Made by a program: the position numbers and the translations under genes. Of a stretch of 64,000 nucleotides of DNA, positions 8,374 to 18,000 are shown piece after piece. Numbering within the stretch: position 1 is the stretch's first letter; every line of letters starts with the position of its first letter. Below the pieces are notes generated by a model that searched no databases, was not told the DNA's origin, and saw only the letters and a list, made by a program, of their open reading frames with translations. The DNA lies in assembly GCA_963770865.1 (NCBI GenBank), contig CAVYRD010000002.1, positions 62,001 to 126,000 on the forward strand, read 5' to 3'. This stretch comes from Miltoncostaea sp963770865 (GTDB lineage Bacteria > Actinomycetota > Thermoleophilia > Miltoncostaeales > Miltoncostaeaceae).

Positions 8374-8793
8374 ATGGACGACCCGGACCGGCCCACGCCC
8401 GCCGACTACCAGAGCGCGGCGCGGCTGCGGGCGGCGGTCCGGGCCTTCCTGCACCGGGGCGAGCAGGCCGCCCGGCACGCGGGCCTGACGCCCCAGCGCC
8501 AGCTCCTGCTGCTGATGATCAAGGGCGCGCCCGACGGCGGCGAGCGGGCCACCGTGACCGACCTGGCCGAGCGCATGAAGCTCGCCCAGAACACGGTCAC
8601 GGAGCTCGTCGCCCGGGCCGAGGCCATCGGCCTGATCGAGCGCGAGGGCTCGCCCACCGACGGCCGGGTGGTGCACCTTCGGCTCACCGCCGAGGGTGAG
8701 CGCCGCCTGGCCGCCACGGTGGAGGAGCTGCGCGCCGACCGCGACAACCTCGTCGCGGTCGTCTCGGGCCTGCGCCCCGCCCCGGAGCCCTGA
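8374..8793 (+). CDS. MarR-family transcriptional regulator
   Basis: A 139-residue winged-helix regulator of the MarR family. The recognition region reads TVTDLAERMKLAQNTVTELV, followed by the wing IEREGSPTDGRVVHLRLTAEGERRL with the family's D-x-R-hydrophobic pattern. MarR dimers usually repress nearby genes from palindromes and are released by small ligands. It begins 12 bp after the small upstream gene, so it is probably co-transcribed with it. The pair of ACATCGTnnTACGATRT palindromes before that gene and before the ClC gene are its most likely targets, which would make it autoregulated. The ligand is unknown. Confidence 0.9.
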   Translation: MDDPDRPTPADYQSAARLRAAVRAFLHRGEQAARHAGLTPQRQLLLLMIKGAPDGGERATVTDLAERMKLAQNTVTELVARAEAIGLIEREGSPTDGRVVHLRLTAEGERRLAATVEELRADRDNLVAVVSGLRPAPEP

Positions 8794-8796
8794 GCG

Positions 8797-9618
8797 TCAG
8801 GCTCCCGGCGCGGTGTGCCCGAGGATCAGCTCGGCCGTCTCGAGCGGGACCTCCAGCTGAGGGCTGTGGCCCACGCCGTCCAGCTCGACCCAGTCGGCGT
8901 GCGGCAGGAGCTCGTGCCGGTAGCGCGCCGCGGCCCCGGGCCAGGGAAGGAGCCGGTCGGCCGTGCCCCAGACGACGCGCACCGGGCAGTCGATGCGGGA
9001 GGCGTCGAGCGGCCAGCCGCCACGCCGGGCGCCGTCGGTGAGGGCGGCGTGCCCGTCGCACCCTGCCGATGCCCGGATCGCCAGCGCCACCAGCCGGGCC
9101 GGCAGGTCCGCGCCGTCGGAGACGACCATCGACATCGCCCGCCGCCGCCCCTCGGGCGTGGAGGCGATCTGCTCGGCCATCGCCGCCGCGCGACGGCTCG
9201 CCTCCCAGCTCGCCGTCGTCGCGTCGAGGGTGGCGCGGAAAGAGTCGTCGCCGGCCGCCCAGCCGCCGGCGGGCGCCATCGCGACCACGGTCTGCGCCCG
9301 TCCCCGCGCGGCGAGGAACAGGGCGAGGTAGCCGCCGAGCGACGTCCCCACGAGGTGGGCGCGGCCGAACCCGGCGGCGTCCATCGCCCGCTCCACGGCG
9401 TCGGCCATGCCGTCGGCGCTCGCCGCGTCGCCGAGCGGCGGCCCGCCCGCGTGGCCGGGGAGCGTCGGGGCCAGCACGTCGTGGCGGCGCTCCAGCGCCG
9501 GGAGCACGAGCTCCCACGTGTGCCAGGACTCGGTGATGCCGTGCAACAGCACCATCGGCGGACCGGACCCGCCCCGGTGGAAGGGGGTGAACGCGGCGTC
9601 CACGGCGCCGAACGCCAC
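8797..9618 (-). CDS. Alpha/beta hydrolase
   Basis: A 273-residue alpha/beta-hydrolase fold protein. The oxyanion-hole segment HGITESWHTWE, the nucleophile elbow GTSLGG (Ser near residue 95), the acid in VVWGTADRLLP and the His in GVGHSPQLEVP form a full catalytic set. Family members cleave esters, lactones or C-C bonds; the substrate cannot be read from sequence. It starts with GTG 7 bp after moeA and ends the long leftward narGHJI-narK-moeA array, so it is probably co-transcribed. A link to nitrate respiration is not established by its sequence. Its stop lies 3 bp from the convergent marR stop. Confidence 0.87.
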   Translation of the reverse strand: MAFGAVDAAFTPFHRGGSGPPMVLLHGITESWHTWELVLPALERRHDVLAPTLPGHAGGPPLGDAASADGMADAVERAMDAAGFGRAHLVGTSLGGYLALFLAARGRAQTVVAMAPAGGWAAGDDSFRATLDATTASWEASRRAAAMAEQIASTPEGRRRAMSMVVSDGADLPARLVALAIRASAGCDGHAALTDGARRGGWPLDASRIDCPVRVVWGTADRLLPWPGAAARYRHELLPHADWVELDGVGHSPQLEVPLETAELILGHTAPGA

Positions 9619-9625
9619 CGGCGGC

Positions 9626-10834
9626 TCAGGGCATGGCGCTGACGGGCGGGCGGTCGCCCGGGGCGAGCTCCCCCTCGCCCGGCGCGATCCACGCGAGGGC
9701 GCGCGCGCCCGCCAGCGAGGTGAGCTGCGCGGGGCCCTGGCGCCCCAGCGGGCGCAGCGTGTCGCCCTCCCAGGCGCAGCGCAGGAAGGTGGCGTCGCGC
9801 GGGTGGCGCGCCACGGGCGCCGCCAGCGGCGCGGTGCGTTCCCAATCGTCGCCCGCGCCGAGCAGCGCCCGGCCGAGGAGGTGGAAGCAGACCGCCGCCG
9901 CGGCCGGGTTGCCGGGCAGGGCCAGGACCACCGTCGCGGCGCGGGCGGCGATCCCCACGGGGTGGCCCGGGCGCATGGCCACGCCCCTCAGCTCCCACCG
10001 GGCCCCGAGCTCCTCCAGGGCCGGCCCGACGTGGTCGTGGACGCCAACCGAGATGCCGCCGACCGTGACGAGCAGATCGGGCCCGGCCTCCAGCAGCCCG
10101 GCCAAGGCGTCCGTGGCCGCCCGCCGGGCGTCGGCCGCGTGGGCGCTCGCGCACGGCACGGCGCCGGCGGCGCGCGCCTGGGCGGCGAGCCCGGCGAGGT
10201 TCGACTCCACGACCCCGTCGCGCGGCGGGGTGGCGCCGGGCGCCACCAGCTCGTCGCCCGTGGTGCAGAACGCCACCCGCGGCCGGCGGCGGCAGAAGGC
10301 GCCGGCGTGCCCGGCCGCCGCCACCACGGCCGCCTCGTGGGCGGCGACCCGCGTCCCGGCCGCCAGCAGCTCGGCGCCCTGGAGCAGGTCGTCGCCCCGG
10401 CGGCGGACGTCCGCCCAGGGGCGCAGGGCGCGGTCCGCCACCAGTCGGCCGCCCACCTCGCGGCCGTCCTCGCGCCGCAGCACGGCGTCGGCGCCGGGCG
10501 GCAGCAGGGCGCCGGTCGAGATGCGGCTCGCCTCGCCGGGCCGCAGCGGGCACGCGGCCGCGTGCCCCGCCGCGCTCTCGCCGGCGACCCGTCGCGGGCC
10601 CGCGCCGTCGGACGCGCGCACGGCCCAGCCGTCCATCGCCGAGGAGTCGGCCGCCGGCAGGTCGCGGCGGGCCACCACCGGGCGCGCCAGCACGCGGCCG
10701 GCCAGGTCGTCCAGCGCCACCCACTCCGGGGCGGTGCGCGGCGCCAGGCCGCGGGCCCGCGAGAGCGCCTCGCCCGCCGGGACCCCGTGGCCGCGCAGCG
10801 GGGGCGCGGCCGGGTCCCGGCGCGGCGCGGCCAC
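9626..10834 (-). CDS. moeA: Molybdopterin molybdenumtransferase MoeA
   Basis: A 402-residue MoeA. Members insert molybdate into adenylylated molybdopterin, the last step of Mo-cofactor assembly. Family signatures in order: DLPAADSSAMDGWAV, GEASRISTGALLPPGADAVL, VAFCTTGDELV, VGGISVGVHDHV and ALPGNPAAAAVCFHLL. The GTG start lies 2 bp after the narK TAA, so moeA belongs to the nitrate reductase operon. That placement makes sense because NarG needs the bis-MGD form of the cofactor. No other moa/mob/moe gene is in the window, so the remaining cofactor genes lie elsewhere. The protein is somewhat divergent but all core motifs are present. Confidence 0.93.
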   Translation of the reverse strand: MAAPRRDPAAPPLRGHGVPAGEALSRARGLAPRTAPEWVALDDLAGRVLARPVVARRDLPAADSSAMDGWAVRASDGAGPRRVAGESAAGHAAACPLRPGEASRISTGALLPPGADAVLRREDGREVGGRLVADRALRPWADVRRRGDDLLQGAELLAAGTRVAAHEAAVVAAAGHAGAFCRRRPRVAFCTTGDELVAPGATPPRDGVVESNLAGLAAQARAAGAVPCASAHAADARRAATDALAGLLEAGPDLLVTVGGISVGVHDHVGPALEELGARWELRGVAMRPGHPVGIAARAATVVLALPGNPAAAAVCFHLLGRALLGAGDDWERTAPLAAPVARHPRDATFLRCAWEGDTLRPLGRQGPAQLTSLAGARALAWIAPGEGELAPGDRPPVSAMP

Positions 10835-10836
10835 GG

Positions 10837-12048
10837 TTACCGCGCCCCCGCCACGGCGGCTGGTGCGGTGCGTCGGGCGCCGGAGCGGCTCATATAGTGG
10901 AGGACGATCAGCGCGATCACGGCGGTGGCCGCGAGCGCGACGAAGCCGAGCGTGTAGTCGCCGGTCTGCGACTTCACGTACGCCATCACCAACGGCGGGA
11001 AGAAGCCCCCGAGGCCGCCGGCCGCGCCCACGACCCCGGTCACCGCGCCGACCGCCTCCGGGAAGTCGTGCGCCACCAGCTTGAAGACGGCGCCGGTGCC
11101 CAGGCCGAACGCGGCCGCCATCGAGAGCGCGAGGATCGTGAGCGGCACCATCTCGTCGTAGAACGGGGCGAGCAGCCCGGCGAGGACCGCGGTGCCGATG
11201 AACGAGATGCGCAGGATGGTGTCAGCGCCCACCTTGTCGGCCAGCCAGCCGCCGAGGGGGCGCGCGATGACCGCGACGAGGGCGAACCCGGCGGCGCGTG
11301 CGGCGGCGTCGGGCTTGTCGAGTCCGTAGACGCCGTGCAGGAGCTTGGGCAGGTAGGCGAACATCGCGACGAAGCCGCCGAAGACGAGGAAGTAGTAGAA
11401 GGTCGGCGCCCAGGCGGCCGGCTTCTCGCGGAAGATCCGCAGCGGGGCGAGCATGCCGCCGGTCCGTGCCGGCGGGGGCACCGGCGCGTCGCGGGCCATC
11501 ACCCAGAAGACGACCGCCATGGCGGCCACCAGCACCATGGCGACGACGAAGGGCGCGGTCAGGCCCCAGCGGTCGGCGATGCGCGGCGCCGTGAGGGCGC
11601 CGAGCACGGTGCCGCCCATGCCGATGCCGTAGAGGCCGAGGGCCATGCCCTGGCGCTCACGGGGGTACCACTTGCTGACGAACGGCACGCCCACGGCGAA
11701 CGACGCCCCGGCGAAGCCGAGCACGAACCCGAACGCGATGACCCCCGCGAACGACTCGTGCCAGACCGCGAGCGCGGCGAGCGGCAGCAGGGTGAAGGCC
11801 AGCAGCCCGGTGAAGACGCGCCGCCCGCCGATGCGGTCGGTGAGGATGCCCAGCGGGATGCGCATCAGCGAACCCATCAGCACGGGGACGGCGATCATCA
11901 TCGCGAGCTGGACCTCGGAGAGGTCGAGCAGGTCCTGGAGGTCGGGCCCGAGCGGGCCCATCATGCTCCAGGCGTAGAAGGACACCGTGAACGCCAGGGT
12001 GGCGAGCACGAGCGCCCTGGTGTTGCCCTTCGGCTCGAAGGTCGGCAC
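10837..12048 (-). CDS. narK: NarK-type nitrate/nitrite transporter (MFS)
   Basis: A 403-residue major facilitator protein with 12 predicted helices, of the nitrate/nitrite porter (NNP) family. The family signature appears as GFAGASFAVGVPFVSKWYPR near residue 115, followed by GMGGTVLGALTAPR and a second nitrate-signature-like region GGLGGFFPPLVMAYVK. It imports nitrate and may exchange it for nitrite across the cytoplasmic membrane, supplying NarG on the inside. A GTG start 12 bp after narI, with AAAGGGG just upstream, places it in the nar operon ahead of moeA. Confidence 0.93.
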   Translation of the reverse strand: MPTFEPKGNTRALVLATLAFTVSFYAWSMMGPLGPDLQDLLDLSEVQLAMMIAVPVLMGSLMRIPLGILTDRIGGRRVFTGLLAFTLLPLAALAVWHESFAGVIAFGFVLGFAGASFAVGVPFVSKWYPRERQGMALGLYGIGMGGTVLGALTAPRIADRWGLTAPFVVAMVLVAAMAVVFWVMARDAPVPPPARTGGMLAPLRIFREKPAAWAPTFYYFLVFGGFVAMFAYLPKLLHGVYGLDKPDAAARAAGFALVAVIARPLGGWLADKVGADTILRISFIGTAVLAGLLAPFYDEMVPLTILALSMAAAFGLGTGAVFKLVAHDFPEAVGAVTGVVGAAGGLGGFFPPLVMAYVKSQTGDYTLGFVALAATAVIALIVLHYMSRSGARRTAPAAVAGAR

Positions 12049-12060
12049 GGTCGGCCCCTT

Positions 12061-12783
12061 TCAGGCGGCGGCGCGCGGCCGCGTTCGCCCGTGGGGCGCC
12101 GGCCGGCGGCGGGAGCGGTACAGGATGTGGCTGCGGCCCAGGTAGGCCACCGGCACGCTCCAGGCGTGCACGAGGCGGCTGAACGGCCACAGGGCGTAGA
12201 GGAGCCACGCCGTCGCGGCGTGGATGCGGTAGACGAGCGGCGCACCGGCGATCAGCGAGGTGTCCGGGTCGAGCGTGAACAGGCCGCGGAACCACGGGGC
12301 CACCGTCTCGCGGTAGTCGTAGCCGCCGCCCAGCAGGTTCTCGCCCACCGTGGCGTACATGCCGGTCACGATCATCACGCCGAGCAGCAGGTAGGTGAGC
12401 CGGTTGACGCGCGTCGTGGTGGCGCGCACGCGCGCGTCGGTCTCGCGCCGGGCCAGCAGCAGGGCGAAGCCGGCCAGCATCAGGAGGCCCGACAGCGTGC
12501 CCGCCGTCACCGAGACCCCGTGGTAGAGGTCCTCGGAGACGCCGACCGACTCGGTGAGCGACGACGGCACCAGGATGCCGAGGACGTGGCCGCCCAGCAC
12601 GGCCAGCAGGCCGAGGTGGAAGGCGAGCACCGCCGGTCGCAGGCGCCGGCTCTCCAGGAGCTGGGTCGATCGCGTGGTCCAGCCGAACTGGTCGCGGCGG
12701 TAGCGCCACACGTGACCCACGACGAACACCGTGAGCGCGGCGTAGGGCAGGACGATCCACAGCAGAAGGTCGATGCGGCTCAT
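12061..12783 (-). CDS. narI: Respiratory nitrate reductase gamma subunit (cytochrome b) NarI
   Basis: A 240-residue membrane subunit with five hydrophobic helices. It oxidises menaquinol and passes electrons through two b haems to NarH. Candidate haem-ligand histidines sit in VVGHVWRYRRDQFGW, AFHLGLLAVLGGHVLGIL and YRIHAATAWLLYALWPF with SRLVHAWSVP. The C-terminus ends in a very basic cytoplasmic tail. The ATG at 12783 overlaps the narJ TGA (ATGA), consistent with coupled translation. Length is close to the usual ~225-245. Confidence 0.95.
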   Translation of the reverse strand: MSRIDLLLWIVLPYAALTVFVVGHVWRYRRDQFGWTTRSTQLLESRRLRPAVLAFHLGLLAVLGGHVLGILVPSSLTESVGVSEDLYHGVSVTAGTLSGLLMLAGFALLLARRETDARVRATTTRVNRLTYLLLGVMIVTGMYATVGENLLGGGYDYRETVAPWFRGLFTLDPDTSLIAGAPLVYRIHAATAWLLYALWPFSRLVHAWSVPVAYLGRSHILYRSRRRPAPHGRTRPRAAA

Positions 12784-13430
12784 CGCGTCCCCCTCGTCGT
12801 CGCGGCGGAGCAGTCCCGGGCCGGGCGGACCGGGTCGGGCATGACCTCCGGCGGGGCGAAGGGCTCGAGGCCGACGGACTCCCCGGGCGGGCCCTCGCGT
12901 GCGAGCCGCTGGACCTCGGCGAGGTCCTCCCCGGTCAGCTCGGGCAGCAGCGCGCAGAGCGCCGTCACGAGGCCGGCGTAGGGGCTGGCGGCCCGCACCA
13001 GCGCGAGGCGGATGATCTCCACCACCGGCCGGAAATCGGCCAGCACGGCGCCCCCGGCCTCCGGGTCGAGCGCGGCGAACTCGAGGACCACGGGCAGGTG
13101 GTCCGGCAGCTCGGGGCCCTCCAGCTCGAGGCCCGCGGCGTCGTAGCGGCGGCGCAGGGCGAGCAGCGCGAGACCGCGCTGGCGGAGGTCGCCGTGCGTG
13201 TAGTAGGTGAGGTCGAGCGACGTGCGCCGCGAGAAGTCGAACGTCTCGACGTAGACGCGCCTCAGCTCGTCCGGGTCCTCGACGGCCCACCACGCGAGGA
13301 AGGCGCGCAGGCCGTCCTCGCCGGGTCCGGAGGGCAGCGGGAGGGCGGCGGCGAGCACGTCCGCGCGCGCCGCGATCAGGTCGTCGTCCGGGTGGCGGAG
13401 CGCCATCGAGATGAGGGCCAGCGGGTTCAC
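12780..13430 (-). CDS. narJ: Nitrate reductase assembly chaperone NarJ
   Basis: A 216-residue TorD/NarJ-family chaperone, needed for loading the molybdenum cofactor into NarG and for attaching NarGH to NarI. The family hallmark YVETFDFSRRTSLDLTYYTH is at about residues 70-90. The start is a GTG at 13430 that overlaps the narH stop (GTGA), and its own stop overlaps the narI start, so H, J and I are tightly coupled. A Pro-rich C-terminal tail (PEVMPDPVRPARDC) is typical of actinobacterial versions. Confidence 0.94.
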   Translation of the reverse strand: MNPLALISMALRHPDDDLIAARADVLAAALPLPSGPGEDGLRAFLAWWAVEDPDELRRVYVETFDFSRRTSLDLTYYTHGDLRQRGLALLALRRRYDAAGLELEGPELPDHLPVVLEFAALDPEAGGAVLADFRPVVEIIRLALVRAASPYAGLVTALCALLPELTGEDLAEVQRLAREGPPGESVGLEPFAPPEVMPDPVRPARDCSAATTRGTR

Positions 13431-15058
13431 GACGCCCCTCCGGCCGCCGCCTCGCCGCCGCAGGCGCACGCGCCGCCGCCACACACCCCCGGGGTCGCAG
13501 CGACGGCCCGCGCCACCGGCTCGGGGGCCGGCTCGGGCGGCGCGAGGTGGAACGGGGCCACCCCGTCCTCGGCGCGCGTGGCGCGCCCGTTGGCGCCGCA
13601 GCCGCCGGGGCCGCCGGCGAAGTCGAGCCCGCAGGAGCCCTGCTGGGCCGACAGGGCGCCCGCGATCTCGGCGTGGGCGCTCGGGATGACGAAGCGCTCC
13701 GAGTACTTGGCGATCGCGAGCAGCCGGTACATGTCCTCCATGTCGCCGACGCCCATCCCCACCGAGGCGGCGAGCTCCGCGTCGGGATCCTCCCCGAGCG
13801 AGCGCTGGCGCATGAAGCGGCGCATCGCGGCGAGCTGCTTCAGCACGCGGCGCACGACCTCGTCGTCGCCGGCCGCCAGCAGGTTGGACAGGTAGCGGAC
13901 GGGGATCCGAAGCCGGTCGATGGCCGGGAACACGTCGTCGGGGTCGGCGGTGCTGCCCTCGCCCTCGATCATCCCCATCACCGGCGAGAGAGGCGGCACG
14001 TACCAGACCATCGGCAGGGTCCGGTACTCGGGGTGCAGCGGCAGGGCCACGCGGTGGCGCATGGCCAGCGCGTAGACCGGCGAGCGGCGGGCCGCGTCCA
14101 TCCAGTCCTCCGGGATGCCGTCGATCTCGGCCTGCCGGCGCACCTCCGGGTCCTCGGGGTCGAGGAACACGTCGAGCTGCGCGTCGAGCAGGTCCTTCGG
14201 CTCCGCGACCGAGGCCGCCTCCTCGACGCGGTCGGCGTCGTAGAGGACGACGCCGATGTAGCGGATGCGGCCGACGCAGGTCTCTGCGCAGACCGTCGGC
14301 ATGCCGGCCTCGATGCGCGGATAGCAGAGGGTGCACTTCTCCGCGGTGCCGGTCTGCCAGTTGAAGTAGACCTTCTTGTACGGGCAGTTGGAGACGCACA
14401 TGCGCCAGCCCCGGCAGGCCTCCTGGTCGACCAGGACGATGCCGTCCTCCTCACGCTTGTACATCGCGCCGGAGGGGCAGGAGGCCACGCACGACGGGTT
14501 GAGGCAGTGCTCGCAGATGCGCGGCAGGTACATCATGAAGACGCGCTCGTACTCCATCCGCACCGCGTCCTCGATGCCGCGCAGGTTGGGGTCGGCGGGC
14601 GCCGTCTCGGGTGCCCCGGCGAGGTCGTCCTCCCAGTTGGGGCCCCACTCGATCGACATCGGCTCGCCGGTGATCGCCGACAGCGGCCGCGCGACGGGCT
14701 GGTGCTCGGACGCCGGAGCCTTCGTGAGCGCGTCGTAGTCGAACGTGAACGGCTCGTAGTAGTCGTCGAGCGACGGCAGGTCGGGGTTGAAGAAGATGTT
14801 GAAGAGCCGCCGCGAGCGCGAGCCGCTCTTCAGCTCCAGCCGCCCCTTGGACGACAGCTCCCAGCCGCCGCGGCCGGTCTCCTGGTCCTCCCACCGCTTG
14901 GGGTAGCCGACGCCGGGCTTGGTCTCGACGTCGTTGAACCACATGTACTCGGCGCCGTCGCGGTTGGTCCACACGTTCTTGCAGGTGACGCTGCAGGTGT
15001 GGCACCCGATGCACTTGTCGAGGTTCATCACCATGCCGACCTGGGCCAGGACGCGCAT
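13427..15058 (-). CDS. narH: Respiratory nitrate reductase beta subunit NarH
   Basis: A 543-residue iron-sulfur subunit that relays electrons from NarI to NarG on the cytoplasmic face. Four cysteine groups are visible: CIGCHTCSVTC; CEHCLNPSCVASC; CRGWRMCVSNC, where Trp replaces a Cys as in the [3Fe-4S] cluster of known NarH; and CTLCYP with CAETC. The protein is ~30 residues longer than E. coli NarH (512). The extra C-terminal part is rich in Gly and Cys (GSCGLDFAGGPGGCG and GVCGGGACACGG), an unusual feature. The ATG at 15058 overlaps the narG TGA (TGATG). Confidence 0.96.
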   Translation of the reverse strand: MRVLAQVGMVMNLDKCIGCHTCSVTCKNVWTNRDGAEYMWFNDVETKPGVGYPKRWEDQETGRGGWELSSKGRLELKSGSRSRRLFNIFFNPDLPSLDDYYEPFTFDYDALTKAPASEHQPVARPLSAITGEPMSIEWGPNWEDDLAGAPETAPADPNLRGIEDAVRMEYERVFMMYLPRICEHCLNPSCVASCPSGAMYKREEDGIVLVDQEACRGWRMCVSNCPYKKVYFNWQTGTAEKCTLCYPRIEAGMPTVCAETCVGRIRYIGVVLYDADRVEEAASVAEPKDLLDAQLDVFLDPEDPEVRRQAEIDGIPEDWMDAARRSPVYALAMRHRVALPLHPEYRTLPMVWYVPPLSPVMGMIEGEGSTADPDDVFPAIDRLRIPVRYLSNLLAAGDDEVVRRVLKQLAAMRRFMRQRSLGEDPDAELAASVGMGVGDMEDMYRLLAIAKYSERFVIPSAHAEIAGALSAQQGSCGLDFAGGPGGCGANGRATRAEDGVAPFHLAPPEPAPEPVARAVAATPGVCGGGACACGGEAAAGGAS

Positions 15059-18000
15059 CAGTACTCCACCTCCGACTGGCGACGGCGGATGACCGTGAGC
15101 TCGTCGCGTTGCGATCCCGTGGGCCCGTAGTAGTTGAAGCCCCACGAGAGCTGGGCGTAGCCGCCGATCATGTGTGTCGGCTTGACGGTGATCTTGGTCA
15201 GCGAGTTGTGGGTGCCCCCGCGCGTGCCCGACACCTCGGAGATCGGCACGTTGATGTGCCGGTCCTGGGCGTGGTACATGACCGACGTCCCCTCGGGGAT
15301 GCGGTGCGAGACGACCGCCCGGCAGGCCACCACCCCGTTGCGGTTGTAGGCCTCGACCCAGTCGTTGTCGGCCACGCCGATGCGGTCGGCGTCGAGCGGG
15401 CTCATCCAGATGACCGGCCCGCCCCGGAACAGCGTGAGCATGTGCTGGTTGTCCTGGTAGGTCGAGTGGATCGACCACTTGGAGTGCGGGGTGAGGTAGC
15501 GCAGCGTGACCTCGGCCACGCCGTCGTCGATGCCCTGGGAGCCGAGGTGGCGGGCCAGGTTGAGCGGCGGCCGGTAGGCCGGCAGGCCCTCGCCGTACTC
15601 GCGCATCCAGGGGTGGTCCAGGTAGAAGTGCTGGCGCCCGGTGAGGGTGCGGAAGGGCACCTCGCGCTCGATGTTGATCGTGAACGGCGAGTAGCGGCGC
15701 TCGCGGCTCTCCATGCCGGACCACTCGGCCGAGGCGATCACCTTGCGCGGCTGGATCTGCGTGTCCTCGTAGGTGATGCGGAACTCGGCGTGCTCCTCGG
15801 CGAGGTCGGCGAGCCCGTTGCCGGTCCGCTTCTCCAGGGCGCGGAAGCCCTCGAGCGCCAGGCGGCCGTTGGTGGTGCCCGACAGGGCGAGGATCGTCTC
15901 GCAGGCCTGCTCGGCGCGGTCCATCCTCGGCCGGCCGTCGGCCGGGCCGCCGCGCACGCGGCCGTGGCGCACGGCCAGCTCCTCGACCTCGCGGTCGGGC
16001 GTCCAGGCGACGCCCTTCCAGGCCGTGCCGGCCGTCTCGACCAACGGGCCGAGGGCGGTCATCCGGGCGTGCAGCGCGGGGTAGTCGCGCACCACGGGGA
16101 TCAGCTTGGGCATCGTCTGGCCGGGGATCGGCGCGCACTCGCCGAGCTTCCAGTCGCGCACCGGGGCGGCGATCTGCGCCAGCTCGTCGGGCGTGTCGTG
16201 CATCAGCGGGGCCGCGACCAGGTCGGTGCGCACCCCGAGGTGGCGCTCGGCCAGCGCGCTGAACGACTCGGCCAGCCGCACGAAGATGTCCCAGTCGGTG
16301 CGCGTCTCCCACGGCGGCCCGATGGCCGGCGAGAACGCGTGCACGAACGGGTGCAGGTCCGTGGTCGAGATGTCGTGCTTCTCGTACCAGGTGGCCGCGG
16401 GCAGCACGACGTCCGAGTGCAGGCACGACCCGTTCATGCGGAAGTCGAGCGTGACCAGCAGGTCGAGCTTCGCCTCGGCCGCCTCATCGCGCCAGACGAC
16501 CTCCTTCGGCCGCAGCTCCGGCGGCGACTCCTCGCCGCGGATGGCCGAGGTGGTGACCCCGAGCAGGTGCTTGAGGAAGTGCTCGTGGCCCTTGCTCGAG
16601 GAGCCGAGCAGGTTGGACCGCCAGAGAGTGAGGACGCGCGGGAAGTTCTCGGGCGCGCCCGGATCCTCGGCCGCGAAGCGCAGGGCGCCGGACTGGAGCT
16701 CGCGCACCACGTAGTCGGCGGGCGCGATGCCCTCGGCCTCGGCGGCCGCGGTGATCTCCAGCGGGTTGCGGTCGAAGCTCGGATAGGCGGGCAGCCAGCC
16801 CATGCGCGCGGCCTTGGCGTAGAGGTCGGCGAAGTGGGCGCCCGCCATGCTGCCGTCGCCGAGCGGCGAGGCCAGCTCGTCGGCGGCGAACGCCTCGTAG
16901 CGGTACTGCTCGGTGGCCAGGTACCAGAACGGCGTGGCGGCCTGGTGGCGCGGCGGCCGGCTCCAGTCGAGGGCGAAGGCGACCTGCGAGAAGCCGGTGA
17001 TCGGCCGCACCTTCTCCTGGCCGACGTAGTGCGCCCACCCGCCGCCGTTGACGCCCTGGCAGCCGCACAGCACGACCATCCCGAGCATAGCCCGGTAGAT
17101 CAGGTCGGAGTGGAACCAGTGGTTGGTGCCGGCGCCCATCACGATCATCGAGCGGCCGTTGGTGCGCTCGGCGTTGCGGGCGAACTCGCGGGCGATGCGG
17201 GTGACCAGGCCGGCCTCGACCCCGGTGATCTCCTCCTGCCAGGCCGGGGTGTACGGCTCGGGGTCGTCGAATCCCGTGGGCCAGGTGCCCGGCAGGCTGT
17301 CACGGCCCACTCCGAGCTGGGCGGCCAGCAGGTCGAAGACGGTGGTGACCAGGCGGCCGCCGACCCGCATGGCGGGCACGCCGCGGCGGATGGACGTCCC
17401 GCCCTCGGACTCCCCCTCGTCGAAGCGGGGCAGGTTGACCGCGACCGGCTCGCCGCCGTCCATCAGCGTGATGGCGGGCACGACGCCCTCGAGGTCGAGG
17501 TTCCAGCGCCCGGCGCCCTCCTCCCCCCATCGGAAGCCGATGGAGCCGTTGGGCACGACCGGCGCGCCGGTGACCGTGTCCCACATCACCGTCTTGGCGG
17601 CGGCGTTCTCGCCCTCCTGCCCGAGGTCCGCGGCCGTGAGGAACGCGCCCGCGACGTGCGCGTCGCCGCGCCCCTCGAGCGTCACCAGGAACGGCAGGTC
17701 GGTGAAGCGGCGGGCGTAGTCGGCGAAGTAGGGCGTCTCGCGCTCGACGTAGAACTCGCGCAGGATCACGTGCGTCATCGCCAGCGCCAGCGCGCCGTCG
17801 GTGCCGGGCTGGGCCGCGAGCCAGTGGTCGGCGAACTTGGTGTGGTCCGAGTAATCCGGCGAGACCACGACCGTCTTCTGGCCCTTGTAGCGGGCCTCGG
17901 TCATGAAGTGCGCGTCCGGCGTGCGCGTCATGGGGATGTTGGAGCCCCACATCATCAGGTAGGTGCTGTTCCACCAGTCGGCCGACTCGGGCACGTCGGT

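Noticed and set aside
8797..9618. Assignment of the alpha/beta hydrolase to BioH or a haloalkane dehalogenase
   Set aside because: The triad fits any family member; no subfamily-specific residues were recognisable.
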